Positions 1 through 10,748 of a stretch of DNA of 64,000 nucleotides are shown piece after piece. The DNA is from Nothopassalora personata (Eukaryota > Ascomycota > Dothideomycetes > Mycosphaerellales > Mycosphaerellaceae). The notes below the pieces were generated by a model. That model saw only the letters and a list, made by a program, of their open reading frames with translations, did not search any database and was not told where the DNA came from. The position numbers were made by a program, and so were the translations under genes. Position 1 is the first letter of the stretch. The number at the start of each line of letters is the position of its first letter. The stretch spans positions 2,170,001 to 2,234,000 of the forward strand of contig CM066292.1 in NCBI GenBank assembly GCA_033816765.1, given 5' to 3'.

Positions 1-521
1 CCAAACCTGACTCAGAACTTGTTGGAGACCTGTGATCTCGACGACAAGGACCCGAACGCGTAGCTGTGGTCGAATTGGTTGGGTTCGAGGTCGGTCGAGA
101 AGCGAAAATGACCCAAGGATCAAAGATGACACCAAAGTCTGAAGATAATGCAATGGCCGCATTTCATGCTGCTCTGCTCTGCGTCGTCTGCTGCATCTCT
201 TGCGTTGTGTTTGCGATGAGAGGTGGTGCTTGTATCTTAGGCCGACGTGGTACCGGTTTGACGCGTCTTGCGTGTTTGTTTATGCTCGTCATCAATTAAT
301 TGCTGAACCGGGACCCATCAAATTAACCATCGCACAGGCAGGTGCCGAACAGGCATTGCCTTGCTTTGTTCACCAACGACACCTCGACAATACCGTCAAA
401 GCCCATTTATGGCCTGGTGAAACATGACATGACAATCGACGTTCAGAGATCTTGGACAGCAGGAGCAATAAGAGAATCACGCTTCTTAATTAGCGATCAC
501 TATCCGTTCATACTCCACTAA
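1..521. other. Left-edge intergenic DNA, no gene seen
   Basis: Mixed-composition DNA with only short open frames lacking recognisable protein motifs. It lies downstream of the minus-strand SAM-domain gene and shows no repeat structure or RIP bias. A gene lying mostly outside the window could end here, but nothing supports it. Confidence 0.4.
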
Positions 522-1409
522 TTAGACCCACAGCACCCTACCAGCCTTCTCCTCTATACACGCAGCACAGAAGCAAAGAGGCTGTGTCCAAGCAACGCAT
601 TCCTGCCGCGCCGCGGAAACCTCTTCGACTGGATCCTGCACCATCTCCTCGACGTCGACCGAAGCCAGACCTTCGCAGAGGTCCTGGAATTCATCCGGTC
701 GTGTCGGGATGATCATAAGCCTACCTTGGGCCTCTGCTCGTTTGAGTCTGTCAAAAATTTCAAGCAGACATCCTCGGGCTGCGGGATCATTCACACCTCT
801 GCTTTCGAGCTCAGCATCGTCGAGCATTACAATGCGCTGCCAGGAGAATCCTGAGAAGACAGATTTGTACTGATGCAAATGGACGAGCTTGAGCCAAGAC
901 TTGACGTCCTCGAGGACTTTACCTTGAAAGTCGATGATGTGGTATTGGCGAAGGTGGGTTCTGTTTCGTCGCCAGTGCCATTGGGTGCGGAAGATGTCGC
1001 CAAGGCGAAGAGGCTTATTTTTGCGAACCATGACTGAGATCTCCTGGATCTTGGGTGAACTGCTGGTATTGGAATATACGTACCTTTTATGGTGGGCGTT
1101 GAAGCAAAGCACGGAATCGTCCTGGCCTGCAAGACTGCGATACGCGTGCTGATGGTAAACAAGAGCGATAATTATCGAACACGACCGGTTGACGAGGGTT
1201 ATATACATTCCCAAGCGAAGTGACGCTCGCTTTCTCTTGTTCGAAAGGATCTTTATTAGAGCCTTTGTTCTCTCTTTGAGCATTGTCTGCGAACAAGGAG
1301 GCCAATTATAAACCCACCAGCGACATTGTTCTGGAGCACTAATCCACTTTCGTCGCCTGACTATACAGCGAAATGACCATCTCGAGAATAGCGAGTCAAG
1401 CAGAAGCAA
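522..1409 (-). CDS. SAM-domain protein (Vts1/Smaug-like SAM fold)
   Basis: Open frame of 295 codons. Residues about 166-224 read as a sterile alpha motif: WLKLVHLHQY, then GFSWQRIVMLDDAELESRGV, then a closing helix ending FDRLKR. The order and the LDDAxLExxGV core resemble the RNA-binding SAM domain of fungal Vts1, which binds hairpins in mRNAs to be decayed; RNA binding is inferred only. The C-terminal 70 residues are acidic, then Cys-rich (CFCAACIEEK). The N-terminal 120 residues are low-quality (Trp/Arg/Cys-rich, no motif), so the true start may be Met127 at 1031, or the 5' part may contain an unrecognised intron. The protein is much shorter than Vts1, so this is probably a lineage-specific SAM protein. 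The domain call is good; gene boundaries are weak. Confidence 0.5.
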   Translation of the reverse strand: MLLLDSLFSRWSFRCIVRRRKWISAPEQCRWWVYNWPPCSQTMLKERTKALIKILSNKRKRASLRLGMYITLVNRSCSIIIALVYHQHAYRSLAGQDDSVLCFNAHHKRYVYSNTSSSPKIQEISVMVRKNKPLRLGDIFRTQWHWRRNRTHLRQYHIIDFQGKVLEDVKSWLKLVHLHQYKSVFSGFSWQRIVMLDDAELESRGVNDPAARGCLLEIFDRLKRAEAQGRLMIIPTRPDEFQDLCEGLASVDVEEMVQDPVEEVSAARQECVAWTQPLCFCAACIEEKAGRVLWV

Positions 1410-1689
1410 AGGCGAGGCTCACTGGACATGTTCGTTCCGTGGCCAATAACAGTCAGCTAGCGATGCTATCCACTGGATTGCAAATCCGAGCAACTAATCA
1501 ACAATTTAACCCTCGCAATTGGCAGCAGTCGACACCAGATGATCACCAGACTGAGGTGAGTGCGAACGATACAGCGGCACAGAACCCCCAACTTAACTTA
1601 TGTACACATCCCGACCAGGCCCAAGGCGAACTGGCCCTCACATCCTGACTTGGTGCTGAGCATGCTATGACTACCGACCTTGCATTCAT

Positions 1690-2640
1690 AATTCATATAG
1701 TATATCTGTGCTATCCGCAGGATCACGCAACAATCGCCGACTCTGCTCGCCATTGGTGCCATGAGGAAGCTGTCGAGTTGAAGCGAAGTGGCCACGCTGC
1801 GTATGGAGAACACGAACAAGGACCGCATAGGGCCAGTTCTCAAAGCGCAGCTGACTTGCCTGACGTCGTTGCGGTTGGCCAAATGCCCAGCCAGATTGAC
1901 CATGAAGGCTTTCCTGAGCCATTAGACCACCGAAGACCAAGCTGGAGGCTCCCTTCCTGCGTGTTGTCTGACATGCGATGGTAGATATAGCTCTCCACAT
2001 TTGGTGGTAGGATGTTGCGGAAAGTTTGACACTTAGCACTGGTTTGAGCGTCCTCGCTCGACTGACTACCAGAGTTGATACCGTTCTCGATGATTGGGAC
2101 TTTCCAGGCGTGCGGGTTGTTTGGGAACTCCTGGCGAAGCGAACCAACAAGAATGCCAATGTTGCCGAAAGTCACCATTGGGTAGTCGTCAGCTGAGACA
2201 GTTGGGCTGAACCGATTCGGTGGGTAAGGATGGAGTGCGACACGCCACTGATGATCGCCAGCTCAATACCTTTGCAGTAGACCGCTCTGATACGATGAAG
2301 TCGTTGGCTGCATCATACTTGCCTGCGATCTGATCAAGCCAGTCATTCTGGTCGCATAGATCGCCCTGACCACAGCCAATGTCGGACCAGGTGTTGCTGT
2401 TGACCTCATTTTCGAGGATGAAGTCCGCAATACGGCCAGGCCCATTGATTCCATTGTATCGCTGGGCAAGCATGCCGGTGAAACGACAGAAGTCGGCTGG
2501 ATCATTAGGGACGCAGAACATGTCGAAGCCTGCCGCTGCTGGTGAAGGTCTGTTTCCTCGAGTCCAGGCTGGGGTGCCGTCGACGATTGCTTTGACGACG
2601 AGAGCTCGGGCATTCTAGCCTTCAATGGCTTGGTCGGTGG
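1690..2640 (-). pseudogene. Decayed secreted glycosidase-like gene (clan GH-A-like barrel)
   Basis: Pieces of one protein lie in order in different minus-strand frames. At about 2600-2290 there is [20 protein letters not shown], then [20 protein letters not shown] followed by GCGQGDLC. At about 2180-1840 there is [20 protein letters not shown], then [10 protein letters not shown] and [10 protein letters not shown] tail in a third frame carries [12 protein letters not shown]. The NEVN and IIENG pair matches the acid/base and nucleophile glutamates of TIM-barrel (clan GH-A) glycosidases. The overall sequence resembles DUF5722-type secreted proteins, but that family name is from memory and unverified. 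At least two frameshifts and an in-frame TAG (about 2618) break the frame, and the N-terminal half and signal peptide are not recognisable. It is not AT-rich, so ordinary decay fits better than RIP. Confidence 0.6.
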
Positions 2641-3150
2641 CTGGGTCAATCACGAAGCAAACTTGGGAGGGGCCCGCGGTAGGAGGGCCCCTAAAGTGAG
2701 GGAGGATTTCGTGAGAGGATCCAAGTGCAGCGGCGGGCTAGGGGGATGGTATTCCCTATTAGTCAGAATGTGAGCCGCCCGTAGACGATATATCACACGA
2801 AGGCAAAGCAAAGCTCGCGAGCATGTTATAGGCATGCTACTTAATACTACAGCATTCGTGGAGCTGGAATACTTCAAGCTTATACGAAGCATTGCAGGCG
2901 TTGCATAGCCGCCTTGGCCCTTTTTGCTGCTTTCCATCTCAGTCATTCATTGGTCTAATGCATGACTTCTCATGAGCCCCCAACCCCACCACACCACCGG
3001 ATGCACGTCCTGCCCCTCCATGGGAGCGAGGGGCGAGGATAGCTTAGTCATGTCGATGGTGATCTCAGGGATTCGGATCCTCCCAAGATACGACTCAAAA
3101 GCATGAAAAATGCCCATCGAAATGACAAGAATCATCATCTAACATCGAAC
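2641..3150. promoter_or_regulatory. Intergenic region upstream of the SDR gene
   Basis: About 500 bases between the decayed glycosidase gene and the SDR start, without a credible open frame. It presumably holds the SDR promoter. A GC-rich inverted motif (GGGCCC...GGGCCC, about 2671-2693) is visible; I see no clear TATA element close to the start. Confidence 0.35.
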
Positions 3151-4128
3151 ATGGGTATCACGTACTCCCAATTCTTCCCACCAGCGCCAAGGCTGACCGA
3201 ACAGAATCTGCCAAGCCAAACGGGGAAAGTATTCATAGTCACAGGCGGAGCAGCCGGAGTGGGCTACGAGCTGTGCAGGATTCTGTATGGAGCCGGCGGC
3301 ACAATATACCTAGCTGGACGATCCAAGGTCAACGCCGACAAAGCAATAGCAGAGATCAGGAACAGCTCCACTAGCACGCCGGGAAAGATAGAGTTCCTAC
3401 ACCTCGACCTCTCCGACCTTCGGACTATTAAACCAGCAGCTGAGGCATTTCAGAAGGTAGAGCCGAAACTGGATGTCCTCATTAACAATGCTGGAGTGTC
3501 CAACCCACCTAAGGGCTCAACGTCGGCACAAGGATATGAGCTGCAGATGGGAACAAACTGCCTTGGCCACTACCTTTTGACGCAACTCCTTTTGCCACTC
3601 CTCACTTCGACAGCGAAGCAAGCTCCAGAAGCATCCGTCAGGGTCGTCTGGACTTCATCAATCGCCGTAGACCTCGGTGCTGCTAAAGGCGGCGGCGTCG
3701 ACGTCAAAGAGCTAGCAAATCAGCTCGACCTCCACCCTCAGACCAACTACACCATCTCGAAGACCGGAAACTGGTATCTTGCTCAAGCTCTCGCAGCCCA
3801 AGCAGGCAAAGACGGCGTCTTGAGCATCACGCAGAATCCTGGCAATCTGAAGAGCCAGTTGACTCGACACTTCTCGAATCTCGTCCCGATTCTTGTCAGT
3901 CCACTTTTGCATCATGCAAAGTATGGTGCCTACACGGAGCTTTGGGCAGCTGTATCGCAAGATTTGACAATGAGCGATCAAGGTCTCTATGTCTTACCGT
4001 GGGGACGAAAGCACTCGGCTCCAAGAGCTGATCTGGTAGCAGCTTTGAAAGGGCGAGGTGAGGGAGGAACCGGTGCGGCGGCAGAATTTGCGGAGTGGTG
4101 TGAGGAGCAGACGAAAGTATTCCGCTGA
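3151..4128 (+). CDS. Short-chain dehydrogenase/reductase (retinol-dehydrogenase-like)
   Basis: A 325-residue SDR counted from the Met at 3151. The frame is open from a Met 16 codons upstream (3103), but MGITYSQFFPP is the usual opening for fungal members of this group. Residues 31-38 are the Rossmann dinucleotide site TGGAAGVG. LDLSDL (85-90) is the adenine-pocket region and INNAG (111-115) the structural motif. Ser170 and the pair Y200-xxx-K204 (YTISK) complete the catalytic set, and QNPGN follows where family members have the PG motif. AGRS after strand 2 suggests NADPH use. The family reduces or oxidises small carbonyls and alcohols; the substrate cannot be told. No intron and no truncation, so likely functional. 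It stands between two pseudogenes and is transcribed away from one and towards the other. Confidence 0.9.
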   Translation: MGITYSQFFPPAPRLTEQNLPSQTGKVFIVTGGAAGVGYELCRILYGAGGTIYLAGRSKVNADKAIAEIRNSSTSTPGKIEFLHLDLSDLRTIKPAAEAFQKVEPKLDVLINNAGVSNPPKGSTSAQGYELQMGTNCLGHYLLTQLLLPLLTSTAKQAPEASVRVVWTSSIAVDLGAAKGGGVDVKELANQLDLHPQTNYTISKTGNWYLAQALAAQAGKDGVLSITQNPGNLKSQLTRHFSNLVPILVSPLLHHAKYGAYTELWAAVSQDLTMSDQGLYVLPWGRKHSAPRADLVAALKGRGEGGTGAAAEFAEWCEEQTKVFR

Positions 4129-4209
4129 CTATGCAAATGCTATGCTCGCTAGACTTCAAGATACTAGTCTATGGTCTATAGTCATGCTGAGACCTTTGCG
4201 ACTCCGCTG

Positions 4210-5852
4210 TCACTTTTCCGCCGACGCTGGCGTTCTGCGTCTCTCCTTTCGTCCCAATAGTTTTTCAGCACGAACACAAATGCGAGCAAGACTCCCACCC
4301 CAGCTAGACCTATTTCCATGTACAATGCACTTCGCTAGCCATGCAGTGTATCTTCGTACGTTAGGCCGCCAATGTTGACATGTACTTCCACGGTTCCAGC
4401 AATGCCGAGACCAAGACTGACGCTCTACTTGACCACAGTGGTCACCAGACTTGCAGCAACTCCCTGGTGTGCCTTCTTGACAGAGTCCAAGTTGACCAGA
4501 GTAGCAGATTGAAACGAAATGTCCATTCCGAATGGTGCGATCAAAAGTGCAGACAAAGATCTGCGCCCAATAGATCTTATTCGGCGGGAGTGTTGCAATG
4601 AGAATAGTGCCAGTCATGAAGGCGCACAACGCGACCATCATGACCCATGCCGGTTTCAACTTGTTTAGCCATGCGCCAGATGTGACTGCTGCTATAGCGC
4701 CGCTGGTAGGGGATGGCGACATGTAGGCCAATGCAAGCAGAGGTGACGAGCCACGGAGCACTTCGATGATCTGCTAGAGGTAAAAGAACCAAATCCTAAA
4801 GTTAGCCCAACCGGCTGAGACACAGCCAAGAACGAATGCGTTGCTGGTCGTAAAGACATCCATTGGCAAGAGAGAATTGGGGGAAACCTTGAACTCAGTT
4901 CAGAAGAACAATGGAACCACCACCTTACCAAGGACCAAAGTGGCGATGCAAGTGGCACTGGACCAGCCGGAGATTGGCGTTTGGTCCCACGCAAAATTGA
5001 CAAGAATCAAAGCAGTAATGCCAATGACTGCGCCGAGTAGATCGGGTTCCCATATCGCCCCCACAAGATTCTTGCCTTTAAGACCTGGCTTCTCGTCTTG
5101 TGGATGATCCGGCATCACGACTTGCGCGACACCGGCGATGACGGCAAGCGTGATGGCAAAGGAGCATAACGTCTAGAGCCACCGCGCGAGAGCAAACAAC
5201 CTCGCGAAAAGCAGCTCCAAGGATCGATCCCTCAGGAGCACATGCGCCAAAGACCGCAAACGCCATATCCTTCCTCTTACCACTGCTATACAGTCCTTCG
5301 AGGAGAGCTAGTCCATTCGGCAGACAGATAGCAGGCCCAATCCCTTGGAATACTCTCACGAAGACGAAAAGCACATGGTTCGAGTACGCGGCCAACCCAG
5401 CAATCATGGACCAAACTGCGATACCAGACATACCCTATGACCCGCATGTTCTTCCACCCAAATAAGTCTCCAAGTCGGCCGGAGAAGAGGATCAAAGTCC
5501 CAACTGTCAGTGAGTAGCCAGCAATGAGCCAGCTGAGGACTTCTAGAGTCCTCGATTCCGACATGTGGAGGATTGACGAGCATTGACCCTGTCCGACTTG
5601 GGTTGTGAACTGGGCGAGGCATATGATGGCGACGACGGAGATTTCACGTGGGAGTGAGACTCGCTCCCCAAGCGATTTTGTCTTGGTTAAGGCTGCTTGT
5701 TGTGCTTCCTGGTCCGCATCGTCCAGGTGTGATTCGGGAGATGTTGATCGATCGGGACTTTCGAATTCGTCTTTAGGTTCCATGTTGTGAGCAGGATCAT
5801 GTCCACTGTTAGACTGTTCGAAGTCCTTCTTGAACTTCTCATGGTCCATCAT
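4210..5852 (-). pseudogene. MFS drug:H+ antiporter (DHA2-type) pseudogene
   Basis: The 5' part reads well from Met at 5852: an acidic cytosolic N-terminus, then ISVVAIICLAQFTTQVGQGQ (membrane helix 1) and SWLIAGYSLTVGTLILFSGR with LGDLFG (MFS motif A region). The frame shifts near 5430. A second frame holds SMIAGLAAYSNHVLFVFVRV followed by FQGIGPAICLPNGLALL, typical of DHA2 multidrug exporters. It shifts again near 5200 into LLGAVIGITALILVNFAWDQ, meets a stop near 4905, resumes with TTSNAFVLGC, stops near 4777, then runs through WVMMVALCAFMTGTILIAT and breaks near 4530. At least four frame breaks or stops make this a dead gene. Composition is normal, so it is not a RIP product. Whether it lies within the inverted repeat is unknown because the right arm leaves the window first. 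Confidence 0.8.
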
Positions 5853-6172
5853 GCTCGTTAAGAGGAAGGGCTTTAATGCTTTAACGCCGGTACTATTTTC
5901 CGAGCACTATGAGCCACAGACTACTCCGTCTTGTTCGTCGTCGCGCTGGCAGCTATTGTTTGTCTGCAATAGTCCCAATATGCATGCGGTATAGATTGCG
6001 GTCCTGGTCTAGGTGTCGTTGTCAGGACCGTTGGTCGTGAGAGCCACTGCAGTACGATTCTCAGTCGTTACAATCAGTATGCAATCGCGTAGCACACGCG
6101 CGCGAAGGTTCCTTTCCTGCCAGAAGTGGACGAGACAAGCCGGATCAGTGAAGGAAGATGCCACAATGTATC
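5853..6172. other. Intergenic DNA between MFS pseudogene and visible arm edge
   Basis: No credible gene. The outer edge of the left arm is set at 6173 only because its mirror position is the last base of the window. The duplicated tract may continue leftward through this stretch and into the MFS pseudogene. Confidence 0.4.
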
Positions 6173-7019
6173 CGCAATCGTTGCAGCTTCGTGCTCTCAT
6201 AAGCGGTCGTGGGCGGTGTCCGGTTCTGAAAGGAAAATGCTACTACGAGCGCACATTCAAGAAGGTCTTCTTGAGAAAACACTTATATCCAGTCATGAGT
6301 TTCGGCAACCCTTAGAACATCCGCTACAAACTTCGTTGATCAAGCACGTAAAATTGACAGCTAGACAACGCCAGACCGAAACTTCTTACCTCGTAGCACT
6401 CGCACCTTCTTGCGCAGAAAGCTTCGCAAATTCGCGAGGCACAATATTCCCCAACCCATTGATAAGTGATGATGAAAGAGCTGAGTAGAGCTAATGAATA
6501 CGCCACGGCAACCGGACAAATAAGAAGCACAAGGACTAGGGGTCCGAGCGCTATATGGGTACGTGCTTTCGCTTAGTCTGGTTGCTACTTACTCGCATGT
6601 GCCAAAAAGTAGGCCTGAAGCTATGTAAATACGTGCAAGGGAAACATACAACAGTCTCCTAGCTCCCAACACAATTTCTCTCCCCTTCCTTCCAATTGAA
6701 ATCCAACCAAAACCTATCAATTCTAGGCTGCGGGCGGGTAGGTGAATCGATACTGCGGTTGTCTATAGCTGGTTCGGGCGGATACATAAGGAGCAAGATC
6801 AGGACGGAGTGGCGAAATCCCTAAGTGCCCTTAGTATAAGTGACGCTGCCAAGCAGGCCCGGTGGATCGCGACACGTTGCTGCGGCATTTGGGCACGGAA
6901 GTACTTGCATGTGACACGACCAAGCAGACCGGTGGGACGCGATAAGATGGCGTATCGAAAATTGATGTACAAATGTTACTGACATTCTCGTACGGCAAGA
7001 AGTTCCGCGAATGACTCCG
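6173..7019. other. Non-coding part of left arm
   Basis: About 850 bases with no frame that I can defend. Some short open frames occur on both strands, none with recognisable motifs. It is identical to 63154-64000 in the right arm. Confidence 0.4.
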
Positions 7020-7661
7020 CTATAGCTGCTTCCCCGAGCGAGCGAGCATAAAGTCCGGCCGAAATGGCGCCTCTTTAGACCCGATGGACGCCAAGAGACA
7101 TGTGTATAGCCTTGATCTTTCCCTATGCACCACTTCACTCCCCAACGCGACATGGCCCATGGTCTTGAGCCGCTGCTCCTTGATTATGGATCTGCTGAGC
7201 TGGAGGTTCTGGGTGCGCGGACGCACTTGAGTATTGCTTGGAGTCTCGCGGATTGGGTCTGACGCCAGTCGTGTAGACGGTTTTCTGGCAAGGTTCTGCT
7301 GTCGAAGCCAGTCTGCTCTTTCCGCATTGCTCGCCTCAGTCCAGTTTCTCTTGTACGCACGGCAATAGTGCTGTCGTGAGAATGTGCCGGTGCTGATAGC
7401 TGAGAATGTAGCAGAGCGCTGGGCACGCTCGTTTGGACCCATGGGCGATATCACATGACTTTGTGGTTCTGTGCTCTTAGAGGCCGAGTCTGGGTCTTGA
7501 CTGAGATGCTCGGTGATGGGATGGCCAAGACGTCGCTTGCCGTCTTTGTCCGACAGAGCTGCATCCTGTTTAAACCTCTGGGTGCTGAAATAAAAGTCAA
7601 ATTTCAGACCAGTCCTTCGGTAGAGAGTCACTCCTGACCCCGTGTGCCTTGCAATCGTCAA
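7020..7661 (-). CDS. Hypothetical protein (left-arm copy)
   Basis: Uninterrupted 213-codon frame. The product is basic and hydrophilic, with a stretch NWTEASNAERADWLRQQNLA that could form a helix; no signal peptide, membrane segment or known motif. It may be a lineage-specific gene or a chance frame; an overlapping 80-codon frame on the same strand weakens the case. The right-arm copy at 62512-63153 is identical, which reflects recent duplication and not conservation. Confidence 0.3.
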   Translation of the reverse strand: MTIARHTGSGVTLYRRTGLKFDFYFSTQRFKQDAALSDKDGKRRLGHPITEHLSQDPDSASKSTEPQSHVISPMGPNERAQRSATFSAISTGTFSRQHYCRAYKRNWTEASNAERADWLRQQNLARKPSTRLASDPIRETPSNTQVRPRTQNLQLSRSIIKEQRLKTMGHVALGSEVVHRERSRLYTCLLASIGSKEAPFRPDFMLARSGKQL

Positions 7662-8411
7662 GCATGAAGACGAGTCGGTCGCGCGCTACAAGTTCGCCGT
7701 CGGGATGCTTGTAAGGATAAAACAGAGCGAAAGCACAACTCGACAAAGAAGAACAAGAACTTGCCTCAACCCGCTACACGAACCCCGACCGCCGCGTTGA
7801 TTTCCACTGGACGGTTCGGGAAAAGAACAATTCTCCTTAGTTCTCTGATCTCCTCAATAGTAGTATTGCTGGTGCGGGACCTTTGAAGAAGCGCAATCAG
7901 CTCGATCTCAATGTTAATACTCACATTACGATGAAAAGGAAGAGGAGCGCGACCTGCGTCTTTCGATATCTTCTTGATGGGTACAGGGTAGATGAAGCAC
8001 AGTATTCTGCGCTCACTGGGCCGATGCAGCGGAGCCACTTTGGACGACCGGATTTTGACGATATTTTGAGGAGGCATTCCAGGATCTGGTCGATGGTGGG
8101 ACTGTGGAGAAGAAAGTGAGAGTTTTTTTAAAATGCATGGCAGATACCGCTAGCTAGTGGGAAGACTGCTAAAGTTCAAGAGTATTGCGGCAGACCCATC
8201 GTTGGCGAAATCCTTGCGGATGAATGCCACGAACTCACCGCGAAGGCAAGGGATATGGGTTTGCGGATTCGCTACGATTTCTTAATGGAGATGTTGGGTG
8301 AATGTGAATTCACGACAGCATGACACTCGATAGCGTTCAAAGCCAGGGATTGATAACAGTGATATGAGATACACCAGTACAGTACAGTACACTACCGCTC
8401 TGTCCTTAGCT
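7662..8411. other. Intergenic DNA downstream of P450 with weak coding-like traces
   Basis: No complete gene. On the plus strand, 8142-8325 contains an open stretch without a Met reading GRPIVGEILADECHELTAKA then RDMGLRIRYDFLMEML, which looks protein-like. It follows a short frame ending near 8117 and a GTGAG that could be a splice donor. I could not find a splice arrangement that joins them with a normal intron length, so this is left as a possible gene remnant. Confidence 0.3.
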
Positions 8412-10187
8412 CTATCGAGCGCGCTTCCTCAACCTCAATTTCAAGCTCTTCTCACTGCCCTCGGGAACATTATACACATCATTCATCTGCAGCGTCAAGA
8501 TACTGATGCTATCTCTCATCCTCGCATCGAGTCTCGACTCTATTTGCAATTGACTCTCGAGCTTGCCTTGTGCGCCAACAGGGAGCGCCACCGCCTCGAT
8601 CTTATGCTTCCGAAATAAGGACAGAAAGATCGAAACGAACTCGACCTGTGCCATTTTCTGTCCTGGGCATACACGTGGGCCGGCAGACCAGGGAATAAAT
8701 GATCCTTTAGGCGGGTTGAAGAGTTGTAGGCTGCCGTCATCAGTATTGTTAAGCCAGCGTGTGGGACGGAACAGATTCTCGTCATTTTGGCTGGGCTTTT
8801 CACCTTCTTTGAGGTTCAGGTTTCTGTAGACATCGGGATCAACGTGGAGGCCGCAGACACTTGGGTAGATTGTAGCGTTTGCCGGGATCCAAAATGTGCC
8901 GTGTGAGGTGGTAATGGTCTGAGGTGCCTTGGTCATTTTTGACAAGTGTATGACTGGCGTGTAGATTCGGAGCGTCTCGAGCATAACGGCAAGAATGCGT
9001 GTGGCCTCGGGGAAGATTGCGGTGTAGTCGAGGTCTGCGGTAGGGTCTGTGGGCATGATTTGGTCGATTTCTTCGAAAATCCATTGTTGCCATTGCGGAT
9101 ACCTTGCCAGAAGGACGAGGGCGTAAGATAAAGTGTTGGCAGTGGTATCAAAGCCAGCTGCCGTGAAGATGAAGAGATTGCCCACCCTCTCGTCGTCAGT
9201 GAGAGCTTTGGCGCCCTTTTCGCCCTCGGAGGCTTGGAGGAGCTGGCTCATGATGTTGCTCCTCGTCTGACCACCTGCATCTGCCGTGCGCTGCTTCTCC
9301 TGCTCCAACAAGTCCATGGTGTGGGTAGGGAACTCATCAATCGCGTAGCTCAGACTCTTCAATAACTTCTGCCCAGGGAGGAAACTCGGATAGTTGTACA
9401 GAAACCACTTTGGCAAAATAATCGGTCCAGCAACACACTCAATCAACACTTTCACAGCTTCCATATATGTCAGCCTGAAGCCTTCCTTCGGCTTCACACT
9501 GGCATTTTCCTCGTCACTCCACGGTACACTGGACCCCATCCCAGCTCCAGACAGAACATTAATCGTAATCTTCTTCATCATGTCAAACAATTTCGTCGTC
9601 TCCCCTTCCTCTCCGTCCCCAACCACCTCCCCAAGCAGTCCCTGGGTCTGCTCAACACTCTCCTTAAACACTGTGTTTGAAATTCTCTCATTAATGGTAC
9701 TCGCCACGACTTTCCGCTGCCGCGCCCACGCATCCCCTTCCGACGTCAGCACATTATGTCCAAATCTCGACATGAACAGAGTTGTAAACTCATGCGGGAC
9801 AAAATCCCTCGGCCGCCGGAGGATTTCTGTGACAACTTCCGGATCTCGGGTGGAGACTTCGTATTTCCCCATTGAGACCATGACCAGATTCTTAGAGTCT
9901 CCTTGAGGAGCGGCGTACTGTTTGTATGGTCGAAGTCCTTCGTGGAATTCGAAGCCGTAGATTGTCAGGGAGAGGCGGTTGTAGATACAGGTTGGGAGGT
10001 ATTTCTTCAAGATCGGCCGGAGCGGCACTGAGGTGGTCATCCAGATGAAGTGATTCTGGTCCATGGGGACGATGAACCAGGGCATTCCGGACTTTCGAGC
10101 ATTGTTGAGGTTGCGGATGAGGTTGTAGACGAAGGTCGAGGAGTATGCGATGATTAGAGCGCCGATGGCGGTGAGTACGGAAGGCAT
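8412..10187 (-). CDS. Cytochrome P450 monooxygenase (left-arm copy)
   Basis: Intronless 591-codon frame, mirror of 59986-61761 with no amino-acid difference. The complete set of P450 signatures is present: N-terminal membrane anchor, C-helix WARQR (154-158), I-helix AAGFDTT (343-349), ExxR (404-407), FRPTRW (473-478) and the heme loop with Cys507. In this arm it lies 561 bases downstream of the ABC transporter on the same strand. Fuller notes are given for the right-arm copy. Confidence 0.93.
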   Translation of the reverse strand: MPSVLTAIGALIIAYSSTFVYNLIRNLNNARKSGMPWFIVPMDQNHFIWMTTSVPLRPILKKYLPTCIYNRLSLTIYGFEFHEGLRPYKQYAAPQGDSKNLVMVSMGKYEVSTRDPEVVTEILRRPRDFVPHEFTTLFMSRFGHNVLTSEGDAWARQRKVVASTINERISNTVFKESVEQTQGLLGEVVGDGEEGETTKLFDMMKKITINVLSGAGMGSSVPWSDEENASVKPKEGFRLTYMEAVKVLIECVAGPIILPKWFLYNYPSFLPGQKLLKSLSYAIDEFPTHTMDLLEQEKQRTADAGGQTRSNIMSQLLQASEGEKGAKALTDDERVGNLFIFTAAGFDTTANTLSYALVLLARYPQWQQWIFEEIDQIMPTDPTADLDYTAIFPEATRILAVMLETLRIYTPVIHLSKMTKAPQTITTSHGTFWIPANATIYPSVCGLHVDPDVYRNLNLKEGEKPSQNDENLFRPTRWLNNTDDGSLQLFNPPKGSFIPWSAGPRVCPGQKMAQVEFVSIFLSLFRKHKIEAVALPVGAQGKLESQLQIESRLDARMRDSISILTLQMNDVYNVPEGSEKSLKLRLRKRAR

Positions 10188-10748
10188 CTTTGTGTTTATT
10201 GTGGTTTGATGAAGGAGGATGGCAGAGAAAGTGACGTTGGAGTACGGAGGCAGGCGCGGCTATGTGTGCATCAACGGCGTATTATATTGCCACCGCTTTT
10301 GATACCGTGTTGTACTCGATACCGTCCGCAATGTAAGCGCTGGCAGCGATGTGATCAAGTAAGACGCATGTGCGCGGACGCAGACCTTGCTACATAATAC
10401 TAGAGTTGCGAGTCTCTAGATGCTGAATACGAGGTACGAACCAACTCATCCACGTCGGGACATGAACCAATCATAACGTGCACCGGCCGATCAGGGTCCA
10501 TGTCACAACCACAGCAACCATCCAACTCGCACACTCCATGTTTGTTTCAACACATGGCGCTCACGTGGCAACACGTTATGCAGGGCTGCATCTCCAATTC
10601 TCTCTCTATGCTGTCGATTTGGTACATCTGTATCCATCCACAAAGTGTTCAGTAATGCCACCATCAGCCCGCCCACCTCTATCCCAAACACCCACGCTAC
10701 TATGCCAGCAAGCAATTACAGTTCAACACCTTTCACCATAACGTCCCT
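10188..10748. promoter_or_regulatory. P450 promoter region and ABC transporter 3' flank (left arm)
   Basis: 561 bases between the two minus-strand genes. Read on the minus strand, a TATA-like CAATATAATA lies about 95-105 bases before the P450 start (near 10280-10291). The other end must contain the ABC transporter 3' UTR and terminator. No other gene is seen. Confidence 0.5.
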
